A stretch of 64,000 bases of DNA from JAHFDS01 sp964593795 (GTDB lineage Bacteria; Myxococcota_A; Polyangia; JAHFDS01), in assembly GCA_964593795.1 (NCBI GenBank), contig CAZQJC010000040.1:30472-94471 (forward strand). Reading direction: 5' to 3'. The notes under the pieces are model-generated. The model saw only the letters and a program-made list of their open reading frames with translations. It was not told the DNA's origin and ran no database searches. Numbering within the stretch: position 1 is the stretch's first letter; each line of letters starts with the position of its first letter. Shown in pieces: positions 55,234 through 64,000 of the stretch. The position numbers and the translations under genes were made by a program.

Positions 55234-58200
55234 ATGGGGGTTTCGGTCGTGGAGTTCCAGGGGACGCAGCGCTTCCGGGTGCTGCGTCGGATCGGTGCCG
55301 GCGGGATGGGCGTCGTGTACGCGGCGCACGATCGCGAGCGCGATCAGGTGGTCGCGCTCAAGACCATCCTCAGGGGCGACTACGAGACCCTGTTCCGGCT
55401 CAAGCGCGAGTTCCGCGCGCTCGCCGAGCTGGCGCACCCGAACCTCGTGGCGCTCTACGACCTGTTCGTCGAGCCAGGGTCGTGCTTCTTCACGATGGAG
55501 CTGCTCGAGGGTGGCGACATCCTGTCGTACGTGCGCGGCACGGTGCCGGTGGCGCTCGCGCCCACGGTGCACTCCCTGTCGTCGGGGCACGAGGACACGG
55601 TGGGCTCGGCCCCGGTCCCGATGGGGCCGCGCCCGGACACGCGAGAGCGACCCTCGGCGCCTGCGGCGGCCGCCCTCGCGGAGCCCATCACCGAGCTCCA
55701 GTGCGACGAGGCGAAGCTGCGCGGAGTGCTGCCGCAGCTCGCCCGGGGCCTCCTGGCGCTGCACGAGGTCGGCAAGATCCACCGCGACGTCAAGCCGTCG
55801 AACATCCACGTGACGCCCGAGGGGCGGGTCGTGCTGCTCGACTTCGGGCTCGTCACGAGCGTCGCGGAGGCCGAGCTCGAGGCGCGCGAGGGGCAGGTCG
55901 TCGGCACGATCTCGTACATGGCCCCCGAGCAGGCGATGGGCGACGCGAGGCTGACGCCCGCGGTCGACTGGTACGGCATGGGCGCGGTGCTCTACGAGGC
56001 GCTGACGGGGCGCGTGCCGTTCCGTGGGCCGCCGCTGCGCGTGCTCGAGGAGAAGCAGCGCCATGCGCCGGCTCCGCCGCGCGCGATCGTGCCGCGCGTG
56101 CCGAAGGACCTCGACGACCTCTGCGTGGACCTGCTGTCACGAGACGCGCGCGAGCGGCCGTCGGGTCCGTCGGTCCTGCGGCGCCTCGGCGGGATCGTCG
56201 AGGACAGCGGGCCGCTCGGACACACGCCGACGCTGTCGCGGACGGGGCAGTTCTCGGGGCGCGAGGCCGAGCTGCGCGAGCTCGATCGCGCGTGGGACGT
56301 CGCCCTGGCCGGCTCCGCGGTCGCCGTGACGCTCTCGGGGCCGTCGGGCATCGGCAAGAGCTCGGTCGTGGCGCGCTTCCTCGATCGCGTCCGCATGCGC
56401 GATCCGGGCGTGGTCGTGCTGTCGGGCCGCTGCTACGAGCGCGAGCGCGTGCCGTACCGCGCGATCGACAGCCTCATCGATCACCTCTCGAGCTACTGGC
56501 TGTCGCTGCCGCGCGAGGAGGCCAAGGACATCCTGCCTCGCGAGGCGGGCCTCCTGCCCACGCTCTTCCCGGTGCTCGGGCGCGTCCCGGTGTGCGCGGA
56601 CGCCGAGGGCCTGTTCGTCGTCACGCGGGGCACGTCGAGCGTGGACCCGCAGGAGCTGCGGACGCGGGCGTTCGGGGCGCTGCGCGAGCTCCTTCAGCGC
56701 ATCGCCGCCCGGCACCGCCTCGTCCTGTTCCTCGATGACATGCAGTGGGTCGACGCGAACACCATCGCGCTCCTCTCGGACATCATGCGACCGCCGGATC
56801 CGCCGCCGCTCCTGCTCCTGTTCTCCGGCCGCGACGAGAGCACCGCCGCGGCCGCGGAGCTCGTGCGGCACATGGACGCGGAGCGGCGCACGGTGCGGCT
56901 CGGGCCGCTGCCGGAGGATGACGCGGTGGCGCTCGCGCGGCGGCTGCTCGGCGACAACGCGCCGGAGCTGGTCTCGCGCATCACGCGCGAGGCGGCGGGG
57001 AGCCCGTTCTTCTTGCTGGAGCTGGCGCGGCACGTCCAGGGCCAGCGCGACGGCGACGAGCGGACGGCTCCGAAGGGGCTCGAGGACGTGCTGCTCGGCC
57101 GGATCGGGGAGCTGCCGGCCGAGGCGCGGGCGCTGCTCGAGGTGGTGGCCATCGCCGGCGAGCCGATCTCGCAGCGCGACGCGGCGCTGGCGTCGCAGCT
57201 CTCGTCGGACGCGATGACCAAGCAGACGCGCCTTCTGCGCGCGCAGCACCTCCTGCGCGCGGCGGCGCAGGACGATCACGTCGAGCCGTATCACGACCGC
57301 ATCCGCGAGACGATCGCGCACCGCCTGTCCGAGGAGCGGCGCCGGGCGCACCACCGCGCGATCGCGATCGCGCTCACGGGGCACGCGCCGGCGGAGCGGC
57401 TGGCGCGCCACTTCGCGGGCGGCGGCGAGCCGCTCAAGGCGTCGGAGTACGCGCGGCAGGGCGCGGAGCAGGCGATCGGCACGCTCGACTTCGATCGCGC
57501 GGCCGAGCTCTACCGCATGGCGCTCGAGCTCGGTCAGCACGACCAGGCGGCGGAGCGGGTCTTGCGCACGGCCCTCGGCGAGGCGCTGACGCACGCGGGC
57601 CGGCCGGCGGACGCCTCGGAGCAGTTCAAGCTCGCCGCGCGGGGGGCCGATCGCTCGATCGGCCTCGATCTGCGGCGGCGGTCGGCGGACGCCCTCCTGC
57701 GCGGGGGCTATGTCGAGGAGGGGCTCGAGGCGATTCGCGGCGTGCTCGGCGACATCGGCCTGCGGCTGGCGCGTACGCCCATGCGCGCGCTCTTCGCGCT
57801 CCTCGTGTGGCGGCTGTGGCTGCGGGTGCGCGGGCTAGGGTTCCGGCCGCGGGCGCTGACGGAGATCACGACGGACGCGATGACGCCGGTGGACGTCTGC
57901 GAGACGGTGGCGCTCGGGCTGTCGATGGTGGACGTGGTGCGCTCGACCGAGTACGGGGCGCGGTACCTGGCGGCGGCGCTCAAGCTCGGGGAACCGAGCC
58001 GGGTGTCCAAGGCGATGTCGCTCGAGGCCATCTTCCTGGCGGCCCAGGCCGACGTCGTCAGGGCGCGGTGGCTCGTGGAGCGCGTCAATCGCATCGCGGA
58101 GGAGCACGACATCGGCGTGGGGCGGTCGCTCGTGCAGGCGACGCGCGCCTTCTACGAGTTCTTCTGCAACAGCGCGTGGCGGCGCGCGCTCGAGCAGTTC

Positions 58201-59043
58201 AACGAGGCGGCGGCGTATTACCGGGGGCAGCGCAGCAGCGCGGGCTTCGAGATCGACACGGTGGAGCTGTTCACGTGCTGGTCGCTGACGTACCTCGGCG
58301 AGCTGGCGGAGGTGGGCCGGCGCGTTCCCGCGATGGTGCGCGCCGCCGAGCGTCGCGGCAATCGCTATGCGGCGGTGACGCTGCGCTGTGGGTTCCAGGG
58401 CGTGTGGTTGGTGCGCGACGACGACGTGACGGAGGCAGAGCGCGACATCGTGGAGGCGCTGGCGTCCTGGGCGCCGTCGCGGGACAGCTATCACATCCAG
58501 CATCTGCTCGCGCTCTACACGCGGACGGACCTCTGCTTCTACGCGGGTGACTGGCAGCGGGCGCGGAAGCTGCTCGAGGACGACGCCGAGCCATTGCGGA
58601 GGTCATTGCTGGAGCGGCCGCCGCTCAATGGACTGCTGGTGGGGCATCAGCGGGCGAAGGTGCTGCTGGCGCAGGTGGCCGGCTCGCCCACGATGCCGGC
58701 GTCGGAGCGACGGGCGCTGCTGGCGCGCGCCGCCGCGAAGGGGCGCTGGATGGCGCGGCACCCATTGCCGCTCGCTCGCGCGCAGTCGTGGCTCGTGCAC
58801 GCGGGCGTCGCGGCGGCGGCCGGCGACGACGCAGCGGCCGTGGAGCAGCTGCGCAGCGCCGTCGGCGCGCTCGAGGCGCTCGACACGCACCTTTGGGCCA
58901 ATGCCGCCCGCCGTCGTCTCGGCCAGACGCTCGGCGGCGACGAGGGCGCCGCGCACCTCGCCCGCGCCGACGCCTGGATGGCCGCCCAGGGCATCAAGAG
59001 CGCCCCGCGCATCACGGCCATGCTGGTGCCTGGCTGGGAGTAG
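55234..59043 (+). CDS. Ser/Thr protein kinase fused to AAA-type ATPase and TPR-like region
   Basis: A 1269-residue multidomain protein. Kinase domain about 15-305: glycine loop GAGGMGVVYAA, Lys43, HRDVKPSN with HRD at 183-185, DFG at 203-205. An insert of about 55 residues rich in Pro/Ala/Thr interrupts it between the hinge and the catalytic loop. Next is a NACHT/AAA-like ATPase about 345-620 with Walker A GPSGIGKSS (Lys375) and FLDDMQWVDANTIAL. The last about 550 residues are helical TPR-like repeats. No transmembrane segment is seen. Such fusions are typical of myxobacteria; upstream signal and targets unknown. Confidence 0.9.
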   Translation: MGVSVVEFQGTQRFRVLRRIGAGGMGVVYAAHDRERDQVVALKTILRGDYETLFRLKREFRALAELAHPNLVALYDLFVEPGSCFFTMELLEGGDILSYVRGTVPVALAPTVHSLSSGHEDTVGSAPVPMGPRPDTRERPSAPAAAALAEPITELQCDEAKLRGVLPQLARGLLALHEVGKIHRDVKPSNIHVTPEGRVVLLDFGLVTSVAEAELEAREGQVVGTISYMAPEQAMGDARLTPAVDWYGMGAVLYEALTGRVPFRGPPLRVLEEKQRHAPAPPRAIVPRVPKDLDDLCVDLLSRDARERPSGPSVLRRLGGIVEDSGPLGHTPTLSRTGQFSGREAELRELDRAWDVALAGSAVAVTLSGPSGIGKSSVVARFLDRVRMRDPGVVVLSGRCYERERVPYRAIDSLIDHLSSYWLSLPREEAKDILPREAGLLPTLFPVLGRVPVCADAEGLFVVTRGTSSVDPQELRTRAFGALRELLQRIAARHRLVLFLDDMQWVDANTIALLSDIMRPPDPPPLLLLFSGRDESTAAAAELVRHMDAERRTVRLGPLPEDDAVALARRLLGDNAPELVSRITREAAGSPFFLLELARHVQGQRDGDERTAPKGLEDVLLGRIGELPAEARALLEVVAIAGEPISQRDAALASQLSSDAMTKQTRLLRAQHLLRAAAQDDHVEPYHDRIRETIAHRLSEERRRAHHRAIAIALTGHAPAERLARHFAGGGEPLKASEYARQGAEQAIGTLDFDRAAELYRMALELGQHDQAAERVLRTALGEALTHAGRPADASEQFKLAARGADRSIGLDLRRRSADALLRGGYVEEGLEAIRGVLGDIGLRLARTPMRALFALLVWRLWLRVRGLGFRPRALTEITTDAMTPVDVCETVALGLSMVDVVRSTEYGARYLAAALKLGEPSRVSKAMSLEAIFLAAQADVVRARWLVERVNRIAEEHDIGVGRSLVQATRAFYEFFCNSAWRRALEQFNEAAAYYRGQRSSAGFEIDTVELFTCWSLTYLGELAEVGRRVPAMVRAAERRGNRYAAVTLRCGFQGVWLVRDDDVTEAERDIVEALASWAPSRDSYHIQHLLALYTRTDLCFYAGDWQRARKLLEDDAEPLRRSLLERPPLNGLLVGHQRAKVLLAQVAGSPTMPASERRALLARAAAKGRWMARHPLPLARAQSWLVHAGVAAAAGDDAAAVEQLRSAVGALEALDTHLWANAARRRLGQTLGGDEGAAHLARADAWMAAQGIKSAPRITAMLVPGWE

Positions 59044-59285
59044 TGGTTCATATTCGTACTTCCGCATGAGTTGCCTGGAGAAATGCAGCCTCGCTGAACT
59101 TCGTTGGCCTGGTCGTGGTGCGAGGGCAAGGGGGCCGACGCCCCAGGGGTGGACGCCAGCGTAGGCCTGGGCGGACAGGTGGGCGGACACGGACGGCATT
59201 CCGTCCAGCCGGACCTTCCGCCGCCGCCAAGTCGGCGAATCCTGGTGATGGGCGGGTTGGCCTCCGCCTTGCGTAGTACGCGGCC

Positions 59286-60203
59286 GTGTCCGTGCCTCGC
59301 ATGCTCCTGCCGGGATCGAGCTACCTCATCACGAGGCGGTGCTCCGAGCGGCGTTACTTCCTCTTGCCGTCGGAGCTCACGAACCAGGTCTTCCTCTACT
59401 GCATGGCGCTGTCCGCCGAGCGCACGGGCGTGCTCGTCCACGCCTTCTGCGTGCTCTCCAACCATTACCACCTCGTCGTCACCGACCCCGATGCCCGTCT
59501 GCCCGAGTTCATGCAGCTCATGAACTCGCTCATCGCGCGAGCGCTCAACGCGAGCCGTGGCCGGTGGGAGCAGTTCTTCGAGGCCGGCGGAGCGACCTAC
59601 TCGGCCGTTCGCGTCGAGTCTCCGGAGACCCTGCTCGACAAGGTCATCTACACGCTGGCGAATCCTGTGTCGTCAGGCCTGGTGCGCCACGCGCATTCGT
59701 GGCCGGGCCTGTGGTCCCGCCCGCGTGACCTCATGGGCGCGCCGCTGGTCGCCATCCGCCCACGCGAGTTCTTCCGTCATGAGGATGATGATGGCCAGAT
59801 GCCGCTGACCGCCTCGCTTCGCCTGGCACGCCCAGCCGGCTTCGACGACCTCTCCGACGACGCTCTGCGGGAGCTCATCGCCGGCCGCCTCCAGGCGCGA
59901 GAGGATGAGCTCGCTGCAATCGCGGCCGACCAGGGCCGCCCCTTCCTCGGCAGAAAGACCGTCCTTGCGCAGCACTGGCACGACGCGCCGAACACCAAGG
60001 AACCCCGCCGCAAGCTCGACCCCCGGGTCGCCGAGAAGGACCGCTCACGTCGCATCGCCGCGCTCGAGCGCCTCCGTGACTTCTGGTGCGCCTACCGTGC
60101 CGCGTGGCTCCGTTTCGTCGCGGGAGACCACTCCGTCACCTTCCCAGCGGGCACCTACGCGATGCGCGTCCGCTTCGCCGTGCACTGCGCAGACACGGCC
60201 TGA
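59286..60203 (+). CDS. Y1-type (RAYT-like) transposase
   Basis: A 305-residue HUH single-strand transposase relative. The metal-binding pair is in VLSNHYHLVV (H60, H62), and KVIYTLANPVSSGLV carries the catalytic tyrosine in the usual YxxxNP context. RAYT proteins mobilise or maintain REP palindromes. Start GTG 59286; the 242 bases before it hold no gene but carry a GGACGG-CATT-CCGTCC hairpin (59191-59206) and a 9-bp inverted repeat (CGGACACGG) whose right half overlaps the start codon. No second terminal repeat is visible after 60203, so it is probably immobile. Confidence 0.87.
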   Translation: MSVPRMLLPGSSYLITRRCSERRYFLLPSELTNQVFLYCMALSAERTGVLVHAFCVLSNHYHLVVTDPDARLPEFMQLMNSLIARALNASRGRWEQFFEAGGATYSAVRVESPETLLDKVIYTLANPVSSGLVRHAHSWPGLWSRPRDLMGAPLVAIRPREFFRHEDDDGQMPLTASLRLARPAGFDDLSDDALRELIAGRLQAREDELAAIAADQGRPFLGRKTVLAQHWHDAPNTKEPRRKLDPRVAEKDRSRRIAALERLRDFWCAYRAAWLRFVAGDHSVTFPAGTYAMRVRFAVHCADTA

Positions 60204-60493
60204 CGTCACCCGTCTCAGACCAGCCTTCGCAGCCACCTTCGACGCACCAGTCCGCCTGTCGATCGAGTTTCTCTGCAGTCCGCGTATCGCGCCTCACATT
60301 GCGTTCGCCTCACCTCTCCGCGTTCGCCCACCGGGCCTCGCGGGCCGGGGCTTCTGCGGTCGGGCTCTGCGGGGACTACTCCCGGTCGGGCTCGCGGGGG
60401 CGTGTCCAGGAGAGCCCCAGAAGATTGGGCGTGTCCTCGTAGCAGGGGAAGGAAGCTTCCATCGACCCGTCATACGGACCGGCCAAGCGCTCC
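60204..60493. other. Intergenic stretch without a gene
   Basis: About 290 bases between the transposase stop and the cytochrome gene stop. Three frames are open over parts of it, but none has codon bias or a ribosome site. It may include a decayed end of the transposon. CTGCGGTCGGGCTCTGCGG and similar GC words occur without clear structure. Confidence 0.45.
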
Positions 60494-62245
60494 CTACAGT
60501 CCCTTCAGGTACTCCACCAATGCCGCCTTGTCCTCCATGGGCAAGTCCACTCCATAGGCGTGACCTCCATTGGAGTTCCCGGACGCGGTCGTGTCGTATT
60601 CGTGCACCAGGGGATTTGCGGTGAGCACGTCCGTGCGATATCCCACTCTGTCCGGATCGTATTCGCGGTAGCCGATGCCGAACTTCACCGGCCGCATCGC
60701 GGGCGGCGACAGCAGGTCCATCAGGGTCGGCACGGAGCCGTTGTGCAGGTACGGCGCCGTGGCCCAGACGCCCGCCAGGGGGCGCGCGGGGTAGGGCTTC
60801 CTGTCGCCGCCGAGGGGCGAGCGCCACTTGACCGGCGTCCGGCCCGCCTCCCAGCTCGCCACGTCGGCCGCGGGGAAGCCAGCCGCGGCCTTCGCCTTGA
60901 TCATTCCGAGCAGCTCGCCGAGGGCCTCGAAGTACGGGCGCCCCTTGACCGGCTGGTCGAAGTTCATCGCGTGGTTCGGGTCGGTGCCGATCTCGTCGAG
61001 CCCGTACTGCGGATAGACGTCGTGCCCGTCGGGGCTCTGCATGTACGGGCCGTCGTGGCAGCTCGCGCACGCGGTCTTGTAGACGGTCTCGCCCCGCGCC
61101 TTCTTCGTCGCGTCGATGGGGCCGAAGACGTCCGCGGGCCACACCGGTGCGCGCAGGCCCTGGAAGATCTGCTCCATCGTGTGCAGGTTGTCGAGCCTCA
61201 CGGTCGTCACGAGCGTCGTGCGGTTGACGACGGCGCCGAGGCCCAGCGCCTGGCCGATGTTGCGCTCGACCACCGAGTTCGTGTTGCCGTTCCAGTGCAG
61301 CCACTCCGCGCGCCCGAAGCCCCACAGGTGCGGGTAGTTGATGGGCGCCGTCGGCGCCCGCGGCTCCTCGGGGAAGAGGATGTTGCGGGCGATGCCGAAC
61401 GCGTCGGTGCGCCCGAAGCCGCTCGGCGTGCCCGGCGGCCGCTCCCTCGCGAGGTTCGCCACGGCCTGCAGCCGCGCCACGAGCGTCATCACCTGTGTCA
61501 CGAGGTCCGACATCGAGTCCGTCGCCGGCGATCGCTTCGCGACCGCACCGGGATCGCGCGCGAGCTCGCGAGCCAGGGCGACGGCGCCACGCACCGACTC
61601 GCGCAGCCGCACCGCCCCGGCATCCCCACCGGCGGCCGCGCGCACCACGTCGGCGAACGACGCGTGCGCCGAGAGCGCCGCCGCGAGGCGGGGATCGCGC
61701 GGGCCCGGCGCCGCCGTGCGCAGGAGCACCTTCTTGCCGAACGCGAGGAGCTTCTCCGGATCGTCCAGCGTCGTCAGGCTCGAGGCCACCAAGGATTCGT
61801 AGAATCCCTCGATGGCGAATTGATTGGGCGCGCCGTCGATGCGCAATGCCTTGCCCTTGTAATGAATCTGCCCGACGTGGCAGGCCGCGCAGTTCACGCC
61901 GATCATCTGGATTCCGAGCTCGCCCTGCGCCTCGGTCATGCCGATCGGCCACTTGCTGTCGGGATCGGGCAGGAAGCCGAACCGCTCGAGGTTCTCCTTG
62001 AAGGGCAGTCCGCTCGTGTCGTCGATCAGCGCCTCGAACCACGAGGTCGGGAAGAGCTCGCTCCCCTCGGCGAGGTGATAGAGCAGCTTTCGCTGATCGG
62101 CCGGTGCGCCGTTGTCGAGCGGCGTGGCCGCCGGGTACGTCTCGCGGAACCCCCAGCCAGGCGGCGGCGACTCCATCTTCTTGTCGTCTCCGCAGGACAG
62201 CGGCGCCAGGCAGCAGAGCAGGAGGGCAATCGATGTGCGCGACAT
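60494..62245 (-). CDS. Diheme cytochrome c lipoprotein
   Basis: A 583-residue exported protein with a lipobox (LLLCCLAPLSC, Cys18). Two covalent heme sites are present: CAACH at 119-123 and CASCH at 393-397. A hydrophobic or Ala-rich helical region separates them. The second half resembles the cytochrome c peroxidase/di-heme family (ETVYKTACASCHDGPYM, then PYLHNGSVPTLMDLL and EYDTTASGNSNGGHAYG). It probably transfers electrons at the outer or inner membrane surface. It is divergent from the GH5 gene; 136 bases lie between the starts. Confidence 0.87.
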   Translation of the reverse strand: MSRTSIALLLCCLAPLSCGDDKKMESPPPGWGFRETYPAATPLDNGAPADQRKLLYHLAEGSELFPTSWFEALIDDTSGLPFKENLERFGFLPDPDSKWPIGMTEAQGELGIQMIGVNCAACHVGQIHYKGKALRIDGAPNQFAIEGFYESLVASSLTTLDDPEKLLAFGKKVLLRTAAPGPRDPRLAAALSAHASFADVVRAAAGGDAGAVRLRESVRGAVALARELARDPGAVAKRSPATDSMSDLVTQVMTLVARLQAVANLARERPPGTPSGFGRTDAFGIARNILFPEEPRAPTAPINYPHLWGFGRAEWLHWNGNTNSVVERNIGQALGLGAVVNRTTLVTTVRLDNLHTMEQIFQGLRAPVWPADVFGPIDATKKARGETVYKTACASCHDGPYMQSPDGHDVYPQYGLDEIGTDPNHAMNFDQPVKGRPYFEALGELLGMIKAKAAAGFPAADVASWEAGRTPVKWRSPLGGDRKPYPARPLAGVWATAPYLHNGSVPTLMDLLSPPAMRPVKFGIGYREYDPDRVGYRTDVLTANPLVHEYDTTASGNSNGGHAYGVDLPMEDKAALVEYLKGL

Positions 62246-62381
62246 GGGCGTCGCGATCGTAGCAGCGTTGCTGCCGCCACCCGAAGAACCGCGCGCGTGA
62301 TCTCGATCGTGTCCGCCCCGGGCGAAGTTTTGCACCAGCGCCGTGCACGGCGCTGTCCGCGCCGCACTATGCTCGCGCCCC

Positions 62382-63809
62382 ATGCGTGTGACCCCGATGG
62401 CCCTCCTCGTCTCCGCGCTCGCGTGCGTCGCCTGCGCGGACGACGTCCCGAAGCCGCGAACCAGCGCCGGTGACACCTGCGCGCTCGAGCGCCCGACACC
62501 GGCCGACTGGCGCCTCCGCGCCGACGGCACGCGCCTTCGCGACGCGCTCGGCCGCGTCGTGTTCCTGCGCGGTGTGAACATGGGCGGGCACAGCAAGCTC
62601 CCGCCGTTCTCGCCCTTCGAATATGGCTCGGGCGGCTACGCCGCCGCCCTCGAGGCGTACGTCGCCCGCGCGGCGAGCTGGGGCATCGACGTCGCCCGCG
62701 TACCCTTCACCTGGGAGGCTGTCGAGCCCACGCGCGGGAAGGACGACGCGGAGTTCCTCGCGCGCTACGACGCCCTCCTCGACGCGCTGTGGAGGCGCGG
62801 CATCTACACCATCATCGACGCGCACCAGGACGTGTACGCGCGGGTCTTCTGCGGCAGCGGCTTCCCCGCCTGGACGCTGCCGAGCGTCCCCGGGCCGCCG
62901 CACCACGACTGCCCGAGCTGGGGCTTCGCGTACACGAACGACCCCGGCGTGCGAGGCGCTTTCGATCGCTTCTGGGCCGAGGGCTCCGCGGTGCAGGCGG
63001 ACTACGCGGCGATGTGGGACCGCATGGCCGCGCGCCACGCCGACCGCCCCGGCGTCGTCGCGCTCGAGATCATGAACGAGCCTGGCTGGGGCAGCGCCGA
63101 GCTGCGCACGTTCGAGCGAGGCGTGCTGACGCCGTTCTTCTCGCGCCTCGCGGCGAGGCTCCGCGCGCGCGCGCCGTCCACGCTCGTCCTGTTCGAGCCG
63201 ACCGGGCTCGACGGCGTCACGGTCGAGACGACGCTCGAGCGCCCCGACGGCGACGGCCTCGTGTTCGCCCCGCACTACTACCAGCTCGCGGTCGGAAACG
63301 GCGGCGCGGTCGCGGACGATCTCGGCAAGTGGGGGGACCTCGCCGCGCGCTTCGACACGCCGCTCCTCCTCGGAGAGTTCGGCGTCACGACCGACGATCC
63401 CGTGGGCGCGAGCTACATGCGCGCGCACTTCGACGCCCTCGACGCGCTGCAGGCGCACGGCACCGAGTGGGAGTACAGCGTGACGAGCGAGGTGTGGAAC
63501 GAGGAGCACCTGTCGCTCGTGGACGCGCAGGGCAACGAGCTGCCCGTCGCGGCCGCGATCATCCGGCCGTATCCGCGCGCCGTCGCCGGAGAGCCGAGCG
63601 CGTTCTCGGTGGACGCGTCGGGCGCGCTCTCGTTGCGCTACGCGCCCCGGGACGGCGTCACCGAGCTCGCGACCCCGGCGCGCGCCTTCCCCTCCGGCCG
63701 CGCCGTGACGATCGAGGGCGGCTGCTACGACGACTCGGATCTGGAGCGCGTGCTCGTGCGCGCAACGAGCGGCGCGACCGAGGTCGTCGTGCGCGTCGCC
63801 CCGCGCTGA
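62382..63809 (+). CDS. GH5-type glycosidase lipoprotein (endoglycoceramidase-like)
   Basis: A 475-residue exported enzyme with a lipoprotein-like start (ALLVSALACVACADD). GH5 barrel motifs: FLRGVNMGGHSK, IYTIIDAHQDVYARVFCG, the acid/base Glu233 in LEIMNEPGWG and the nucleophile Glu332 in LLLGEFGV. The HQDxY and FPAWTLP segments are typical of endoglycoceramidases rather than cellulases. The last about 75 residues form a C-terminal beta-sandwich. The ATG at 62382 is chosen for the signal peptide; the frame opens at 62343. Confidence 0.88.
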   Translation: MRVTPMALLVSALACVACADDVPKPRTSAGDTCALERPTPADWRLRADGTRLRDALGRVVFLRGVNMGGHSKLPPFSPFEYGSGGYAAALEAYVARAASWGIDVARVPFTWEAVEPTRGKDDAEFLARYDALLDALWRRGIYTIIDAHQDVYARVFCGSGFPAWTLPSVPGPPHHDCPSWGFAYTNDPGVRGAFDRFWAEGSAVQADYAAMWDRMAARHADRPGVVALEIMNEPGWGSAELRTFERGVLTPFFSRLAARLRARAPSTLVLFEPTGLDGVTVETTLERPDGDGLVFAPHYYQLAVGNGGAVADDLGKWGDLAARFDTPLLLGEFGVTTDDPVGASYMRAHFDALDALQAHGTEWEYSVTSEVWNEEHLSLVDAQGNELPVAAAIIRPYPRAVAGEPSAFSVDASGALSLRYAPRDGVTELATPARAFPSGRAVTIEGGCYDDSDLERVLVRATSGATEVVVRVAPR

Positions 63810-63910
63810 CGAAGTCGAGCATTGGGTTCGGGCTAACGGGGGCGAGCGGGGGCTAGCGGCAATGCCGATCGGATAGCGCCAAGCGATCGACATCGCTGAC
63901 CTTCCGTCCG

Positions 63911-64000
63911 GTCACGGTCACGGTCACCGCCACCGCCACCGCCACGGTCACCGCCACCGCCACGGTCACCGCCACGGTCACCGCCACCGCCACCGCCACC
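63911..64000. repeat. Hexanucleotide minisatellite at window end
   Basis: About fifteen units of CGGTCA and CCGCCA in mixed order (for example CGGTCA CGGTCA CCGCCA CCGCCA) that continue past the window. The preceding 100 bases after the GH5 stop contain GGGCTAACGGGGGCGAGCGG-like sequence and no gene. The array is too short-period to be a CRISPR. Confidence 0.9.

Noticed and set aside
63911..64000. CRISPR array at the end of the window.
   Set aside because: Six-base units without spacers and no cas genes; it is a minisatellite.

Overview
The window is a strongly GC-rich bacterial chromosome segment, densely packed on both strands, with many four-base start/stop overlaps (GTGA, ATGA, TTGA) and frequent GTG or TTG starts. 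The gene content fits a Myxococcota (former deltaproteobacterial) genome: a Tad pilus locus with FHA domains, a Ser/Thr kinase fused to an ATPase/TPR-like module, two ECF sigma factors, an HD-GYP regulator, several lipoproteins, and acyl-CoA carboxylase clusters. No rRNA or tRNA gene, CRISPR array or prophage is visible. The taxon is inferred from gene content only.

Layout. 1-11815 (minus) is one long Tad (type IVc pilus) cluster. In transcription order: a second Flp-like prepilin, Flp pilin, CpaA peptidase, three TadE/TadG-like minor components, an unknown membrane protein, CpaB, secretin CpaC, an FHA-CpaF ATPase, TadB, TadC and an FHA membrane protein cut by the window start. A dual-specificity phosphatase lies just behind it (11974-12534). 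12579-17660 (plus) is a DUF2760-Hsp70-Hsp70/DUF3731 chaperone operon, followed by a metallo-beta-lactamase-fold protein and a GT39-type glycosyltransferase. 20560-24791 holds a HelD-like helicase and an ECF sigma/anti-sigma pair. 25646-29142 (plus) holds two Dpp-type ABC permeases, a response regulator and holA, which overlaps rpsT tail to tail. 29469-33525 (minus) encodes a phospholipase C-like secreted protein, MazG and a second GT39 enzyme. Next come phoH, a tandem DsbA protein, a GAF/HD-GYP protein, an inositol-phosphatase-like enzyme and a second ECF sigma module.

41400-54030 is mostly acyl-CoA metabolism on the minus strand. One operon is marR, an acyl-CoA carboxylase beta gene interrupted by an in-frame TAG, and an acyl-CoA dehydrogenase. 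The other is an acyl-CoA dehydrogenase, a carboxylase beta subunit and a biotin-carrying alpha subunit of leucine/isoprenoid catabolism type. Between them are DUF3332, DctP and RCC1 genes and a ccdAB toxin-antitoxin pair. The right end carries a secreted protein, a VOC protein, the large kinase, a Y1 (RAYT-like) transposase, a diheme cytochrome c lipoprotein and a GH5 glycosidase. It ends in a hexanucleotide minisatellite that runs off the window.

The most notable non-genic signals are three palindromic, MITE-like or terminator-like elements in 3' intergenic spaces (24793-24929, 34622-34984, 38477-38623), a promoter-like motif shared by three genes (24305, 24361 and 44800), a nested operator upstream of marR, and a predicted leaderless promoter whose operator overlaps the ccdA start codon.
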